A DNA stretch of 64,000 nt, from the NCBI GenBank assembly GCA_963576735.1, contig OY755178.1, positions 19,530,001-19,594,000 on the forward strand, given 5' to 3'. The position numbers and the translations under genes were made by a program. Origin of the DNA: Bedellia somnulentella. Lineage: Eukaryota > Arthropoda > Insecta > Lepidoptera > Bedelliidae. Shown in pieces: positions 9,896 through 20,549 of the stretch (position 1 is the stretch's first letter; the number at the start of each line of letters is the position of its first letter). Under the pieces are notes generated by a model. It worked only from the letters and a program-made list of their open reading frames with translations. It was not told the DNA's origin and made no database searches.

Positions 9896-10497
9896 AAACT
9901 AATAAACACGCTTCTAAAGCACATCAAACTAAAAAGTGAAAAATAGTTCCTAATATAAGATGAAAACGGTAATGAACAAAAAATACTGGTATACAATAAT
10001 ACCACACAATCAGTAAAAATGAAAACGATTGAAAAAGCGTTGTTAGTTTTTATTTTTATTTTAGCGTAGGTTAAGAAACTGACCATACTTACCCAGATTG
10101 CTTAAAGCAGTGACACTTATTAATTATTTTAAAAATATAATATCTTCGGTAAGTATTCCATAGGCGACAAAGTTTAGTTTGATGTCTTCAATCGATTTAA
10201 AATATAAAAAGGGTATGTTTTAAAAACGAGGTCGAGGCCAATTGCAACCCGTCACTAAATATGTAAATATGCTTTTATACATGTTTTATTTATTTTAAGA
10301 TTATTTAACATTTACTTACCTTACCTTTTTAATCATGAAACTACAGATATTAATGTGAAAAACGGAATAATTTTCGTCCCATTATAATCTATGAAAATGA
10401 TTTTATTAGTTTTACTAAATCCAGCTCTCAGTAATATTGCTGATTTGATGTTGTAGAATATTTTTTAATTCACTCATGCCATAAGTTCCCATTTTGT

Positions 10498-10545
10498 TAA
10501 GCAGAGACTATTGATCGCCACTCGGTGCGATCCTGACAAACACTT
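10498..10545 (-). repeat. LINE-X short fragment
   Basis: On the minus strand the GGATCG...GTGGCGATCAATAGTCTCTGC block matches the last coding part of LINE-X. About 48 bp is recognisable. Confidence 0.55.
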
Positions 10546-10609
10546 ACACTTTGGACTTATATTGTGTTTTAAATTAACAAATCATAACTTTCGGAAGTAT
10601 GGTGGTTGC

Positions 10610-10775
10610 TTAGAATATCATTGACCGATTTCTTTTGCGGATGTCCTAAGACCCATTTAAGGGTTTGGGTCATTTTAAGTGTTTTTTTGGCGATGAGGCT
10701 GGAGACTTATAATTAACCATTTATAATTTAACAATCTTTTCCCATCAAACCTCCATAACTTGGAAAGGTTCTATA
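10610..10775 (+). repeat. Degenerate SINE1
   Basis: Retains GGCGATGAGGCTGGAGAC and AATCTTTTCCC in SINE1 order, with heavy divergence. Both ends are unclear. Confidence 0.45.
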
Positions 10776-11397
10776 TAGTAATATCTTAATCCACTGAATT
10801 GATATACACATGATGACATGACATAAAGAAGAGGAGCAAGGGGGGGCTATGGTTAGCAAGACCGAGATGACTGACGCCCGTCCCGCGGGCCGCCCGGACT
10901 CCTTTGTCCTTTCAAAACCTCTCTCACTAATGGAAAGCTAAAACCAAAGAAACAAAAGCTATAAAACGTCACGCTAAAGGTCATAGGGTGGGTCTCATAG
11001 CAGTGATCATATAACATTACCCGTGCAAACCCATACCCCGGCCCGTCGTGAATCACTTGTTTTGTATAATAATAGATTGTGATTGGATAAAAAGTGAAGT
11101 AGAGTAAAGTGGGCACTGATGTTACGACGAAACAAATTACAACTGAATGAAGAAGATAAACTGTTGTGTAAACAAGCACGTGCTTTTTATTTAATGAAAC
11201 ATTCAAGTGGTAATTTTGTAACATAATACGTGTAATTTAGTTTCTACTTAAATGGTTTTGAAACATTATGTCTAAAATGAGTCGAATCAAATAATGACAG
11301 TAAAATGGCCAATTTACTTTTATTTTTTCCTGTTGTGGAATCGTTGCGACGACACCACTGTGATGCTACAATCAGCTGCGAGCTGAAGAGATGCATA
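10776..11397. other. No recognised feature
   Basis: Includes a short GC-rich patch (10840-10910) covered by an open minus-strand frame of 123 codons (10853-11224). Its hydrophobic and low-complexity translation matches no family I know. Confidence 0.35.
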
Positions 11398-11529
11398 GCA
11401 AGCACGAGCGCTATTTTATCGACACGATAACGGTTAGAATGAGATGGCAGTATACGATACTAAGTAAGTGCGTAAAAGATGGCTGCTTTATCCCACGCGA
11501 TAACTAGTTTAAACACGGCTCGTGCTTGC
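11398..11529 (+). mobile_element. MITE family M1, copy 1
   Basis: The 12 bp ends GCAAGCACGAGC and GCTCGTGCTTGC are perfect inverted repeats around ~108 bp that include GGTTAGAATGAGATGGCAGT. The same unit occurs at 44316-44440 (inverted) and at 56496-56593 (internally deleted). Confidence 0.75.
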
Positions 11530-11532
11530 CCC

Positions 11533-11695
11533 TGGTTACAGCAATTTATCTCCGACTTGAAGAATAGATAGATAAACTATGTGAGACGCTTAAGAATAGG
11601 GAATAAAAAATAATTTGGTGTTGGCTCCCTATAAATTAAAACTAAAGACTTTATTTTTCATTAAACCCTTCTATCTGTAGGTAGGTCTATCAGCG
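11533..11695 (+). repeat. Repeat unit with an unoccupied Helitron target
   Basis: Matches 53838-53958 joined directly to 55496 onward. The two halves meet here at TTTTTCA|TTAAACCC (11660/11661). In the other copy a complete Helitron occupies that point. Confidence 0.75.
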
Positions 11696-12282
11696 ACAGT
11701 GACTCGAGTTATGTTTGCGCAGATTTGCGAGGCTTGCGGGGATCTTCGCACATAACGTTGATTAGTTATATCTACAAACTATAAAACAATTACGTTTACA
11801 TGTTACTATTGTAGATAAATAATTAGAGATGATCAGCAAACACAGATAAACGCTGTGTACTCTATTTATTATAAAGAACATACAGCAAAGTCATAGTGCT
11901 TTGTGTGCTTTAAGCGGTAACATTTCGAAAATTCGAATATCTCAAATCCGAAATTCACTATTCAGAAAACTGTTCACATAATTTACGTATCATAGATGCT
12001 TTATTTTCCACAACTTCATTAGTACATAAATACATTTTCTAGAAGTATCACTTCCCAGAAAAACTAAAACCAGATTATTAAAATGAATTTTTTGCTTTTA
12101 CCAACTATATCTTTTACTATAATCTCGTTATTCCAAAGGTTTAAAAGACCGAAGTAACTTTATCTATAGTCTTACATATCGTAAGTCTCTTTAACCAGAA
12201 ATTTTATTATGTTAGAAAAATTGTATAAATAGAACGCGGATGCATGCCTGTTTGTATGTATACTTGCTTGCTTGTTTGCATG
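11696..12282. other. No recognised feature
   Basis: AT-rich sequence; no convincing frame, repeat or RNA signal. Confidence 0.4.
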
Positions 12283-12430
12283 TAGGGGGGGTGCAGGGGG
12301 GCAGAGCCCCCCTGCTTGGGGGGGTCGGGAGGCGAAAGCCCCCTGCAGACAAAGAAAAGTCTGGTTACATACAGTTAGGTTAGGTTAGGTTAGATTATGT
12401 ATAAAACGAGCGAGCGTAGCGCAGCGGAGC
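12283..12430 (+). other. G-run hairpin segment with TTAGG tract
   Basis: Contains four runs of three to seven G (12283-12332) with the self-complementary pair GGGGGGCAGAG/CCCCCC. It then has GTTAGGTTAGGTTAGGTTAG (insect telomere-type units, about 12373-12393) and a CGAGCGAGCGTAGCGCAGCG segment. It is sharply GC-rich against its surroundings. Function unknown. Confidence 0.6.
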
Positions 12431-13085
12431 GAGCACCTAAATGTCTGATGCATGGTATACTACTAAGCGGGGTATACTACTTACTTAAAATATGCCTGCA
12501 AAATTATTCATAGCAGTAGGTATCATTCAATACATCTGTATTTCAAATATATGGAAAATGATTTTTTGGAATAGTGATTATTCGGAAAAGCAATATTGCG
12601 GAATTAAGGTATATCTGGTTTTCGATTCTTCGGGAATCCGTTCTAGTGGTTAATCAAAATGATAGTAAACAAAAACAAAAACCAAACGATAATCTGGAAT
12701 GTAAGAATATGGTATTTGAAATTTCGGTGAAACCATATTATGGCAATTAAAAAAAAGGCGATTAGTTTTCGGTAAAATAATATTCGGGTTTAAAAGTTTC
12801 GGATATACAGTATGTAACCGCTTTAAGCCTATGTTTAATTTAAAAGTTTTGTCTAAATAAATATTAATATTGAATGCTTTACATAGATGAAAAATCAATA
12901 AGATGATTTTCTAATTTGTTAATTTCATATCATTTGCAAGGCAGTGGTATAAATCCCGATTTGAAATGCGTGAGCGATAGGTTTGAAGCGGGGTCAAAAT
13001 AATATCGAATAACACTGAACTACGGAGACACACACATTTTAACTGAACGTGCTTCTATAATACCATACAAGTTTAGTCAGAGAAA

Positions 13086-13185
13086 TGGCATAAAAATTGC
13101 TTCCCTTTTTTGGAAAAGAAGTTGAGAGGGAAAAAGATGTTTAAATAAAGGTCTGTTGGTGATGGGTTCCAGCTATATCTTTTGA
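13086..13185 (-). repeat. Degenerate SINE1 fragment
   Basis: Retains the order TTGGAAAAG, AAAGATGTTTAAATAAAGG and TTGGTGATGGGTT of minus-strand SINE1. The flanks 12431-13085 and 13186-13790 show nothing recognisable beyond AT-rich DNA. Confidence 0.5.
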
Positions 13186-13790
13186 ATTTTGACTCTAAGA
13201 CAGTAGACTACATACAAATATTTGGACTAGATTATGTCGTTTATGCCAAATATCTATCTTGATGATAAATATCGTAAACGTTAATAGCTTCCGTACCCTT
13301 TCTAACTGCTACTCAAATATATGTGTGTCCCACTCTCCGCTTAGGAAGTAGGAAGGAGTATAGACAAATATTGGCGCTTACTAGTCGATGTATATTGACT
13401 AGGTATTAGAACATATATTACATGCTACTATCGTTTGCGATGTGAAGAATAAACCTTCAGAAGGTTGGTAGAAGTACTTATACTTCCGAATATCATGGAG
13501 CTCATTATTAGGAAACTGCGGACACCTCTTTACATATGAAATATAAGTTTGTTATAAATGGATTGAAAAGAAGGAAATGTAACCACGTTGGTTAGTTGTA
13601 AATAAATATTGACAAACGACACACTTGTTTGGTTAGTGCAAGCCGCTAATCACGTACATAGTTATTTTAGTGATAAATTATTTGCACACCGACTTACAAA
13701 GTAAGTATATTTATATTGCCTTATCATTTTATACTTTAGCTTTGTTTATTCCACAAATTTACACATACCATATACATACATATTTTACAA

Positions 13791-13885
13791 ACTTTTCTTA
13801 CTTAATTTCCAAAAGTGGTTAACGAAATTCTTATTCTGCTCTGGCTACCCTTTCTAGGGGTTTAAAGCCGTGAGTATATATGTAT
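13791..13885 (+). repeat. SINE1 3' part
   Basis: Contains TCCAAAAGTGG, CTCTGGCTACCC and GCCGTGAGTATATATGTAT: the last ~90 bp including the tail hairpin. Confidence 0.65.
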
Positions 13886-14106
13886 ACACGTCCCATGAGT
13901 TCCCATTTAGGGTAGAAAAATCATCACCACTGCCATTTTCTATTCGGGCAACTTGGTAATCTTCATCAAAATGTCATTTTTAAGGAACCACACCTTAAAT
14001 AAATATATTTTAATCTGTTTTAAAGTGTGTCTATATAGTTTCCGTTAAATAATGCAATAAAATGCAAGAAAGTATACAAAATAATATAAATATGATTTTA
14101 AAAAGG

Positions 14107-14131
14107 ATGTAAATGTGTGTGTGTGTGTGTG
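14107..14131 (+). repeat. (GT)n microsatellite
   Basis: About ten GT units within AT-rich DNA. Confidence 0.9.
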
Positions 14132-14221
14132 AGCTTAGGAGTGCTTTTATGTATTAAATTAAAAATAGTACAAGAATAATTTAACCACAATTATTGTTTT
14201 CATTTTGAATTAAATTATGTT

Positions 14222-14445
14222 ACATACATTTATTTACGGCTATAAATCCCTACTATAAAAAAGGGGTAGCAGTATAATCATTCCTCAGCAACTTTTGGAA
14301 GTGGAGTGGGAAAAAATTGTAAAGTAAATGTTCTTCGTGTTGGGTCTCCAACCACATCGCCTAAAAGTCGATTTGTTGCCTCTTATAATCACGCACGTAC
14401 AGTAATGAGGTAGTGTTTTTCTATGCCGTCTCTACACAGCTTATA
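14222..14445 (-). repeat. SINE1 copy, diverged
   Basis: Minus-strand copy with both ends, several indels and an (ACATA)-type tail on the left. Confidence 0.7.
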
Positions 14446-15439
14446 TATTTTTATGTAAAATCTCTTGCGATCGTCATCAGCGAGTAAAGGTCATTTAATT
14501 ACAAACTGTCTCAAACAAATTTTGATTTCGCGGTTTTAATTAGCAGAAAGCTATTGCAAATACTTCATAATTAGTACAGATATTATGTCACGGGGAACTA
14601 CGAACTACCCAACAAGCAAAAAGTGGTTTTTAAATTATCCTAGAACCATAATTTCTTGAGGACTATATGATACTTATATCCTCATATAAGTTGCAGAAAG
14701 GGCCCATTATATAAGTCAAATTTTACTTAATGCACATTTAAATTAGCCCGCTTAAATGCCATATACGCCTATATGGCTCCTATAATCGAATTACGTCAGT
14801 GTAATTACTCCTGCAAATGTCAATATAAGTAACTTATAGTCAAAAATAAGATGAATACGCGCCTAACAATTCTAATATAAGCCGTTGTAATGTAAACAGT
14901 CAAAGTGAGTGTGTTGCACGTTGTTTCGCTCTGGATTTTTTAAATAATATTTGTTCTTTATCCTTTAAAGGTAAGTATTATTTAGAATTAATTAATGTTA
15001 GCCATAATATAGGTCCCGTTTGTATCTTGTGTAGCGAATAACGTCAGGGAAACGTGATTTTTCTGTGAAAACTCATAGGGTTATGTTCAATATTTTTAAG
15101 CGCTTCATGAATCTTGCTTATTTACATAATAGAATTAAATATTATTTCATAAATATTATGCAGGCAGCTGCCATTTTGTTGGTGAGCATTCCCAGGTGTA
15201 AAATAGAGCTAAAATAAGTCTTTTTAGCATTCCTAAGTGCTATATAGAGCCAATATAAGTATCTAGGTTTTATATTGGTCTATCTCAAAACCGAAGAAGA
15301 TTCGCCATTGTTAATGATTAGGGTTCCGCAATGCCCAGATGAAAATTTTTAAATATAAACTGAAGGAATATTTTAAGGATTGAAAATTAGTTAAAACTTT
15401 ATTTTTATTTGACTTAATTTAATTAATTAACAGGTCGAT

Positions 15440-15718
15440 ATGCCGATAATCCTGGATATTGATGGATTTTTAACCAAAAAACATTTTCGATCTCTAAGAA
15501 GTCTTCGATGGCCTTGGAGTGTTACACATTTCGTGTTATCTGAGACATGTCCCGGTTGTCACAGCCTGGTTTCTATTAACAATAGAAATTTTCATTTTAT
15601 TAAGAATCAAGAACGCATTAGAGCATTGCTGTATCAAGATTGGTTTTGGTGTGACAACTGTTTTACTTACGCAGTTTATGATCACTTTCCAACAGACGAA
15701 TGTGAGATTTGTAAATAA
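15440..15718 (+). CDS. Small CxxC-rich protein in TIR element
   Basis: 92 codons starting MPIILDIDGFLTKKHF. Three Cys pairs (CPGC, about residue 38; CDNC, about 73; CEIC at the C-terminus) suggest a zinc-ribbon-like fold; this is inferred from spacing only. A splice acceptor (TTAATTAACAG) ends 6 bp before the ATG, and a strong donor (TTTAAAG|GTAAGTATT, 14970/14971) lies upstream. A 5' UTR intron of ~463 bp is therefore likely. It is the first gene inside the 4.5 kb element, in the same direction as the DUF4806-like gene. I do not recognise the family. The alternative frame over 15519-15773 is a shadow. Confidence 0.55.
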   Translation: MPIILDIDGFLTKKHFRSLRSLRWPWSVTHFVLSETCPGCHSLVSINNRNFHFIKNQERIRALLYQDWFWCDNCFTYAVYDHFPTDECEICK

Positions 15719-16235
15719 TATTTACTCAATATGTAATGTCACTATCTACGTCACACAATATTATTTTATGTGAGTAAAAGTGAATGTTCCTTTATTAACT
15801 TATAATTAAAAAAATATTTAAATAGGTAGCTATCTTATAATTAGTCATTATTACATCAACGTTTACACATTTCCTACAGAATATCACAAAAAGTACCTAC
15901 TGGCATAGCATTCTCCTTTACCACCCTACTTGATTCAAGTCATGCTATTAAATCTGGGAACGTTGTCGCCTTTATACTGATCGGGCAAAATCACTTGCGT
16001 GCGAGCATATATTATGCTGTCAATTTGAGTCGATCAAATATGGACCGTAAACTTATAGTAAACTGCTTCTTCTTAGTTTGTCGTGTTTGCTGCCATAAAA
16101 ATTATAGTGGTCTACGCGCGACGTTGCCGATCTTCTACTTTACAGCATAGCATGGTACCGGGGAATCACCGTGCGTCTCAAATCATATTACCTTTTGTTT
16201 ATTTATTTAGTGTTAGAGTTAGAGCGAAAGATCAG

Positions 16236-16243
16236 TATAAATA
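16236..16243 (+). promoter_or_regulatory. Possible TATA box (TATAAATA)
   Basis: TATAAATA lies upstream of the likely 5' UTR exon of the DUF4806-like gene. A donor (TCATAG|GTAACG, about 16315) and the acceptor before 16806 would define a non-coding first exon. An initiator-like TTAGTG sits ~35 bp downstream. The position is plausible but the motif alone is weak in AT-rich DNA. Confidence 0.3.
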
Positions 16244-16825
16244 AATCAACCGAACAGTGAGAACGTAGTTTAGTGCTTAATTTAGTGTATAATCTATACA
16301 TATTCATAGTCATAGGTAACGTAACATTTGAAATTTTGGTATTTTTTCATTGAATTATCAAATTATATTTATTTTATACTTAGGTGGTTTGGTTTAATCT
16401 AATTTTAAAATAGGTGAGGTCTTGATCGTCGAAATGATCCTTTCTCAAGTAAAAGTAGAAACTTATCTCAAACTCATAGGTGGTCGGTTCACTACTGAAA
16501 GAAAGGGAAGGTATTCATAAACATTACCTTTATATAAAACATCATAAGGTAGGCTGTTTTCTCAGCAGTGGGATACTACCTACCTAATAAAAACATTATA
16601 GTCCAGCCTCCGGTCTCTCTTCTCTCATTATTGATTTCATAATGGCAAACTGCTAATGTTGTGGGTTTGAGTCCTGTTCTGGGTGGGTTGTAAATCTGGT
16701 AATATTGTTAATTAGTTATTTTACTTGTAGAAAAAGCACTCTTAAGGAAGTAAATGGTGCTGTATATGATGTACGAAAACTCACTTATATATTTATTAAT
16801 TTTCAGATTTTTACTACCAATCACA

Positions 16826-18017
16826 ATGCCCTATAAAGTAGTTCAGACAATGGAAAGAGGTAGATTGAGATTGACGGCTGTACCAGATCGATGGGAGCGG
16901 AATGGTATTTTGTTTTGGCCCAAAAATAAACAGGATAAACTGAGAAGAGCTGAAAACTGTGATCCAGACCAAACTTGGACACCTATTAATTGTATAGTGA
17001 AGAGAAGCAATTTAAGAACGTCAAAGGATGCAGAAAATGAAATAGACGCTATGAGTGATCGGTCTGATACCGAGACCGATAACGAACGTCGCTTTCAAAC
17101 AAAGCGGTCGTCTCAAGATATTATTACTCAAAGTGAATCTATGGCTAAAAGTTATAATAAGATGGCACAAGAGTTGGTAGAGGTAAGTTAAATATAGCAA
17201 ATTTTCTAGATTACTAATTTAATTTTCACGATTAATTTTCGGGACTACCCCTTACTACTACTCTGACACACTTTTTTCACCTTGTAATCCTTTCATGTTT
17301 CTCTTTTCCATTGCCTTAAATACTTTATCAATCTTAAATTTGATTTATTCTTTTACATTCAATAACATAACATACTTACATATAGTACTGATACCACTAA
17401 CTCAAATTTGATCATGTACAAGTTACACAAGTTACTTGTTATATTTTCAGACTTATGAACAAGAAGCTAGTACCGTTGCTATGCCTCAACAAGTTACCAT
17501 ACCAACAGATGAAAGATATGTTCAAGCCGATAGTATAATTCAAAACCAGGAACCAAAAACTGTCACAGAGGAAATAAGTCTAAGCACTGGAAATATTAAT
17601 AATGAAAGCTTTTTAATCTTGAATCCAGATAATACGCAAATGCAGCAAATACAAGAGGATGTGCAGGCTATTAAACAGGATATCAAAACAATTCTAAATA
17701 ATCAAAATGCTATGTTTGAACTTCAAAGCAAATTACTATTAAAATATTCAGAATTTCAGATTCAGTTCGATGAATATATAAAACTATCTTCTAAATCCCC
17801 TGCTCTAAACCAGGATGATGCAATTAAAATTATAAGAAACTTAGAGGATTTCAATGATTTTGAAAAAAATCTTACTGACCCAAAACTTAAAGAAGAATAC
17901 CAAAAAAAATTACTTAAGTTATGTAACAAAGGATCTGGAAAGGGCAGTACGAACGCATACTACCTAATTGATCACTTGTTTGAAAGAGAGTTTCTTAAAG
18001 AGTTAACCGCAGCATGA
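16826..18017 (+). CDS. DUF4806-like transposon protein, two exons
   Basis: Exon 1 is 16826-17182 and exon 2 is 17451-18017. The donor is GAG|GTAAGTTAA and the acceptor TTATATTTTCAG, with the junction in phase 0, giving ~307 aa. I chose MPYKVVQTMERG as the start because the frame upstream of it lies across the acceptor TTTTCAG at about 16800. The N-terminal part holds VPDRWERNGILFWPK, CIVKRSNLRTSKDAENEIDA and DRSDTETDNE. Exon 2 has a coiled-coil-like stretch (MQQIQEDVQAIKQDIKTIL). It ends in a domain resembling DUF4806 (LEDFNDFEKNLTDPKLKEEY, then STNAYYLIDHLFEREFLKE). Proteins of this layout are common in insect genomes and tied to DNA transposons (recalled). The last residues (LTAA-stop) are read from antisense of the opposite gene, so the natural C-terminus is probably missing. 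Confidence 0.65.
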
Positions 18018-18331
18018 GAAATATTAAAATCTAAAGCCCAATTTTTAATAGAATACCGCAGCTCTACATTTTTGTTATAGTCTGATGATTCTTCCTGACC
18101 ATCGCTTTCAATATCACTCAAAGGTTTTGTATTTTCGTAGTCCCAACCTTTTTCATCTAAAGTAGTAATAGAAATATCTTGTCCGGAACCCTCGCTAGAG
18201 TTTGCAATATGGTCTTCACCAGGTTTTAAAAATTCAGTAGTCACTGCGTTTAACATTTCTCGGTATGTCTTTTTAATTTTTCTTTTATATGATCCACTCT
18301 TTTTGAACCGCTTCCACTTATTTATATCCAT
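17972..18331 (-). pseudogene. Truncated start of opposite-strand transposon gene
   Basis: I took MDINKWKRFKKSGSYKRKIK as the start; an in-frame extension to 18376 adds 15 unremarkable residues. The protein is basic at the N-terminus, acidic in the middle (SDIESDGQEESSDYN) and reaches LRYSIKNWALDFNISHAAVN. A motif of the type LRxWAxxxNISHxAxxxLL opens Tnp2-like transposase proteins encoded by insect elements (recalled, moderate certainty). Here the frame turns into the antisense of the DUF4806-like gene at about 18005 and stops nine codons later, so the catalytic part is absent. The 46 bp overlap of the two frames is therefore a deletion scar and not a designed overlap. Confidence 0.6.
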
Positions 18332-19213
18332 TTTTAATATTTCTAGATATTTGTGAAGAAAACCAAATGTATGCAATCAAAATGGCTGACACAAAATCCT
18401 ACAATAGAACTCGCAAAACTACATAAAGCGTATTTTTTCCTATATCGGTCGTACCGAGCAAAATTGGATTTTTAAGAGTTTTAGCCAGGAGTGTTTGAGG
18501 TTACTTGAGCAAGTAAAATGCCTATATAAACATATTTAGGATTAAAATGGCATACACTAAATCCATAAAGAGAACATTTTATCCTACCGAGTGCTGTTAT
18601 AATCTTACTAATTTAATATTTGTAAAATGTGGATAATAATTTAATTTAAAACTTCCTTCTAAGCTTATGTAAAACCAAACCAAATTAAATGAATTTTACA
18701 GTAATTTAATTTTTAGTCACTTATATTAGCCATAAAATATTGGCTTATATGAGTTTATAAGTAAAAATAACAAGCGCAATTACTCTTCAGTGCAAATATG
18801 CCTGGTACGTGCTCATATAGAACTAGTAAGATTAAAATGGTCATCAGACGTTATCTTATATACGCATATAAGTCAGGGTTACAGGAGTAATTATGCTTCA
18901 GTGCAATTGCTCTTGCTTAATGCCCATATAGGAGTCACCATCCTATAATTGCCAGGAAATATAATCTTATATACCGATATAAGTACAAATTACAAGATGA
19001 AACTTACTTGAGTAAAATCAGCATGTATTTATGCTGTTATAAATGCGGTAGCATCCGTCAAAACCATTTTCGGAGTTATATAAATCCATATAGCATTACA
19101 AAATCGCATTCCAGGATAATTTTGCTTGTTGGGTAGTTCTCTAGAGAAGTATGTGGTACCGCAACATTCGCTGGGAAACAATATTACCACGATATTACAG
19201 AATCTTTCCGTAA

Positions 19214-19332
19214 TCTATACTTATAATAAATCTGTAGAGAGGTCAATTCTGTACATGAAATATATTTTCAAAATAACTATCAGGGGGTGATTAGGGATCG
19301 ACACTGATGCCAAAAATGCAATCAGTAAAATT

Positions 19333-19369
<37 letters not shown>

Positions 19370-20443
19370 TGGTTTGTATGTTCCTTATGGAAACAAAAAC
19401 TACTCGACGGATTTTAACGAAACTTGGTACAATTATTCTCCATACTCCTGGGCAGGTTTTTGTATACTTTTCAGGAGAGTAGTAAAGGGGAATTTTGGGA
19501 AATTTTGGGAAAACGGGAGAAGTTACTCCATTTTTTAAGCTTCCGTCGCGTGTGCAGCCTTAATGGTTAAACTTACATAGAAATCATGTATCACGGAAAT
19601 ATTCTTCATAAAATTATCTAAAAAAAATCCTCAACAGTTTATGTCTATCTTTTACGGTTGACTCACAATAACACGTGTAATTCCTGATAGCTTAGCAGTT
19701 CGGAACATTCTGATTATATTTGTTTACTCTTACTTTTGTAAACCTCTCACTCATCCCTAATTTAAAAAAGGTAACATTATTACCTATTCAATAAAAAAAG
19801 AATCATAGAAATCGGTAGAGAAACACCGAAATTATACATAAAATAAGCCATCGCGCCCGTGACCAAAACCGAATCGTTACTAATTTACATATAACATGCC
19901 GTGTAGTGCCGGCTTAGAATGTCGCTACCCCTTTCTACCCACGGGTGTCGTAAGAAGCGACTAAGGGTATTGGGGCTTTTTATTGGATTTTTGGGCGATG
20001 CGGTTGGAGACCCATCACCAAAAACCTTTATTTTACTATCTTTTCCCCACTCAACTTCCAAAAGTGGCTGAGGAATTTATAATTCCTTGGCTCTGGCTAC
20101 CCCTTTTAGGGACTTACAGCCGTGAGTATATGTATGTATGTATGTATATAACATACTAGATGGCGCCAGTAGTTGCATCCTACAACACGTAATGATTTAT
20201 TTTTTAGATTGTTATAAATACTTCATAGCGTTTTATTCCAAAATTTGCTATTAAACGGAAATACTGAACCGTTCATTAAAGCGCATTAAAAATCACCAAG
20301 TTACACTGTTTAGGGAGTGCTATAAATTTAATAAATTTAAAACATTGCGCTGAATTTCACAATGCTTGAGCAGTGACTAAAGAAAGAAACCTCAGATATT
20401 TAAAAAACAACGCTACCCGTGCGAAGCTGGGACGATCCACTAG
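19214..20443 (+). mobile_element. Helitron B with nested SINE1
   Basis: Starts TCTATACTTATAATAAAT after an A, ends CTAG before T, and has the CCCGTGCGAAGCTGGG-type hairpin just inside the 3' end. A (GTCT)n microsatellite lies at 19335-19369. No Rep/helicase frame is present. A SINE1 at 19898-20145 accounts for about 250 bp; without it the element is ~980 bp. Confidence 0.85.
19898..20145 (+). repeat. SINE1 copy with 9-bp TSD
   Basis: Flanked by ATATAACAT at 19889-19897 and 20146-20154. The surrounding Helitron sequence is continuous in other copies, so this duplication directly shows retrotransposition of SINE1. It also fixes the element limits: GCCGTGTAG at the 5' end and (TATG)n at the 3' end. 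Confidence 0.9.
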
Positions 20444-20549
20444 TTACTCTTCATAAATTACTACTTTAGCCCAATACGGTATTGTACGAAAATAATATCC
20501 CAAAAATTTAATTCTAAGTACTTGCTTACTTTCTAAATACATTATTCAA

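Larger units (their letters stand above)
9328..10247. mobile_element. ~920 bp TIR element without coding capacity
   Basis: The left end (TTGCAATTGGCC, then ACCTCGTTTTTAAAACATAC) and the right end form inverted repeats of ~44 bp with one mismatch. A (TATG)n tract lies at about 9398-9424. A tRNA-bearing foldback copy is nested at 9618-9895. No target-site duplication was clear and no transposase is visible. Confidence 0.6.
14602..19139. mobile_element. 4.5 kb TIR DNA transposon with three genes
   Basis: Both ends carry GAACTACCCAACAAGCAAAA as a perfect inverted 20-mer. After a 13 bp extra segment on the left, the pairing resumes at TTATCCT(A/G)GAA. The subterminal regions (about 14640-14900 and 18500-19110) are packed with TATATAAG/CTTATATA motifs and share a GTAATTAC-type block in inverted order. 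Inside are a Cys-rich plus-strand gene, a two-exon plus-strand gene with a DUF4806-like C-terminus, and a minus-strand gene start. No complete transposase is present, so this copy is probably an internal-deletion derivative. No unambiguous target-site duplication was seen. Confidence 0.7.

Noticed and set aside
10853..11224. 123-codon minus-strand frame
   Set aside because: No domain, no splice or promoter signals, low-complexity and hydrophobic translation in AT-rich DNA.
14593..14610. GAACTAC direct repeat as target-site duplication of the 4.5 kb element
   Set aside because: The repeat lies at the left end only; the right flank (TCTAGAG) does not match, so no TSD can be claimed.
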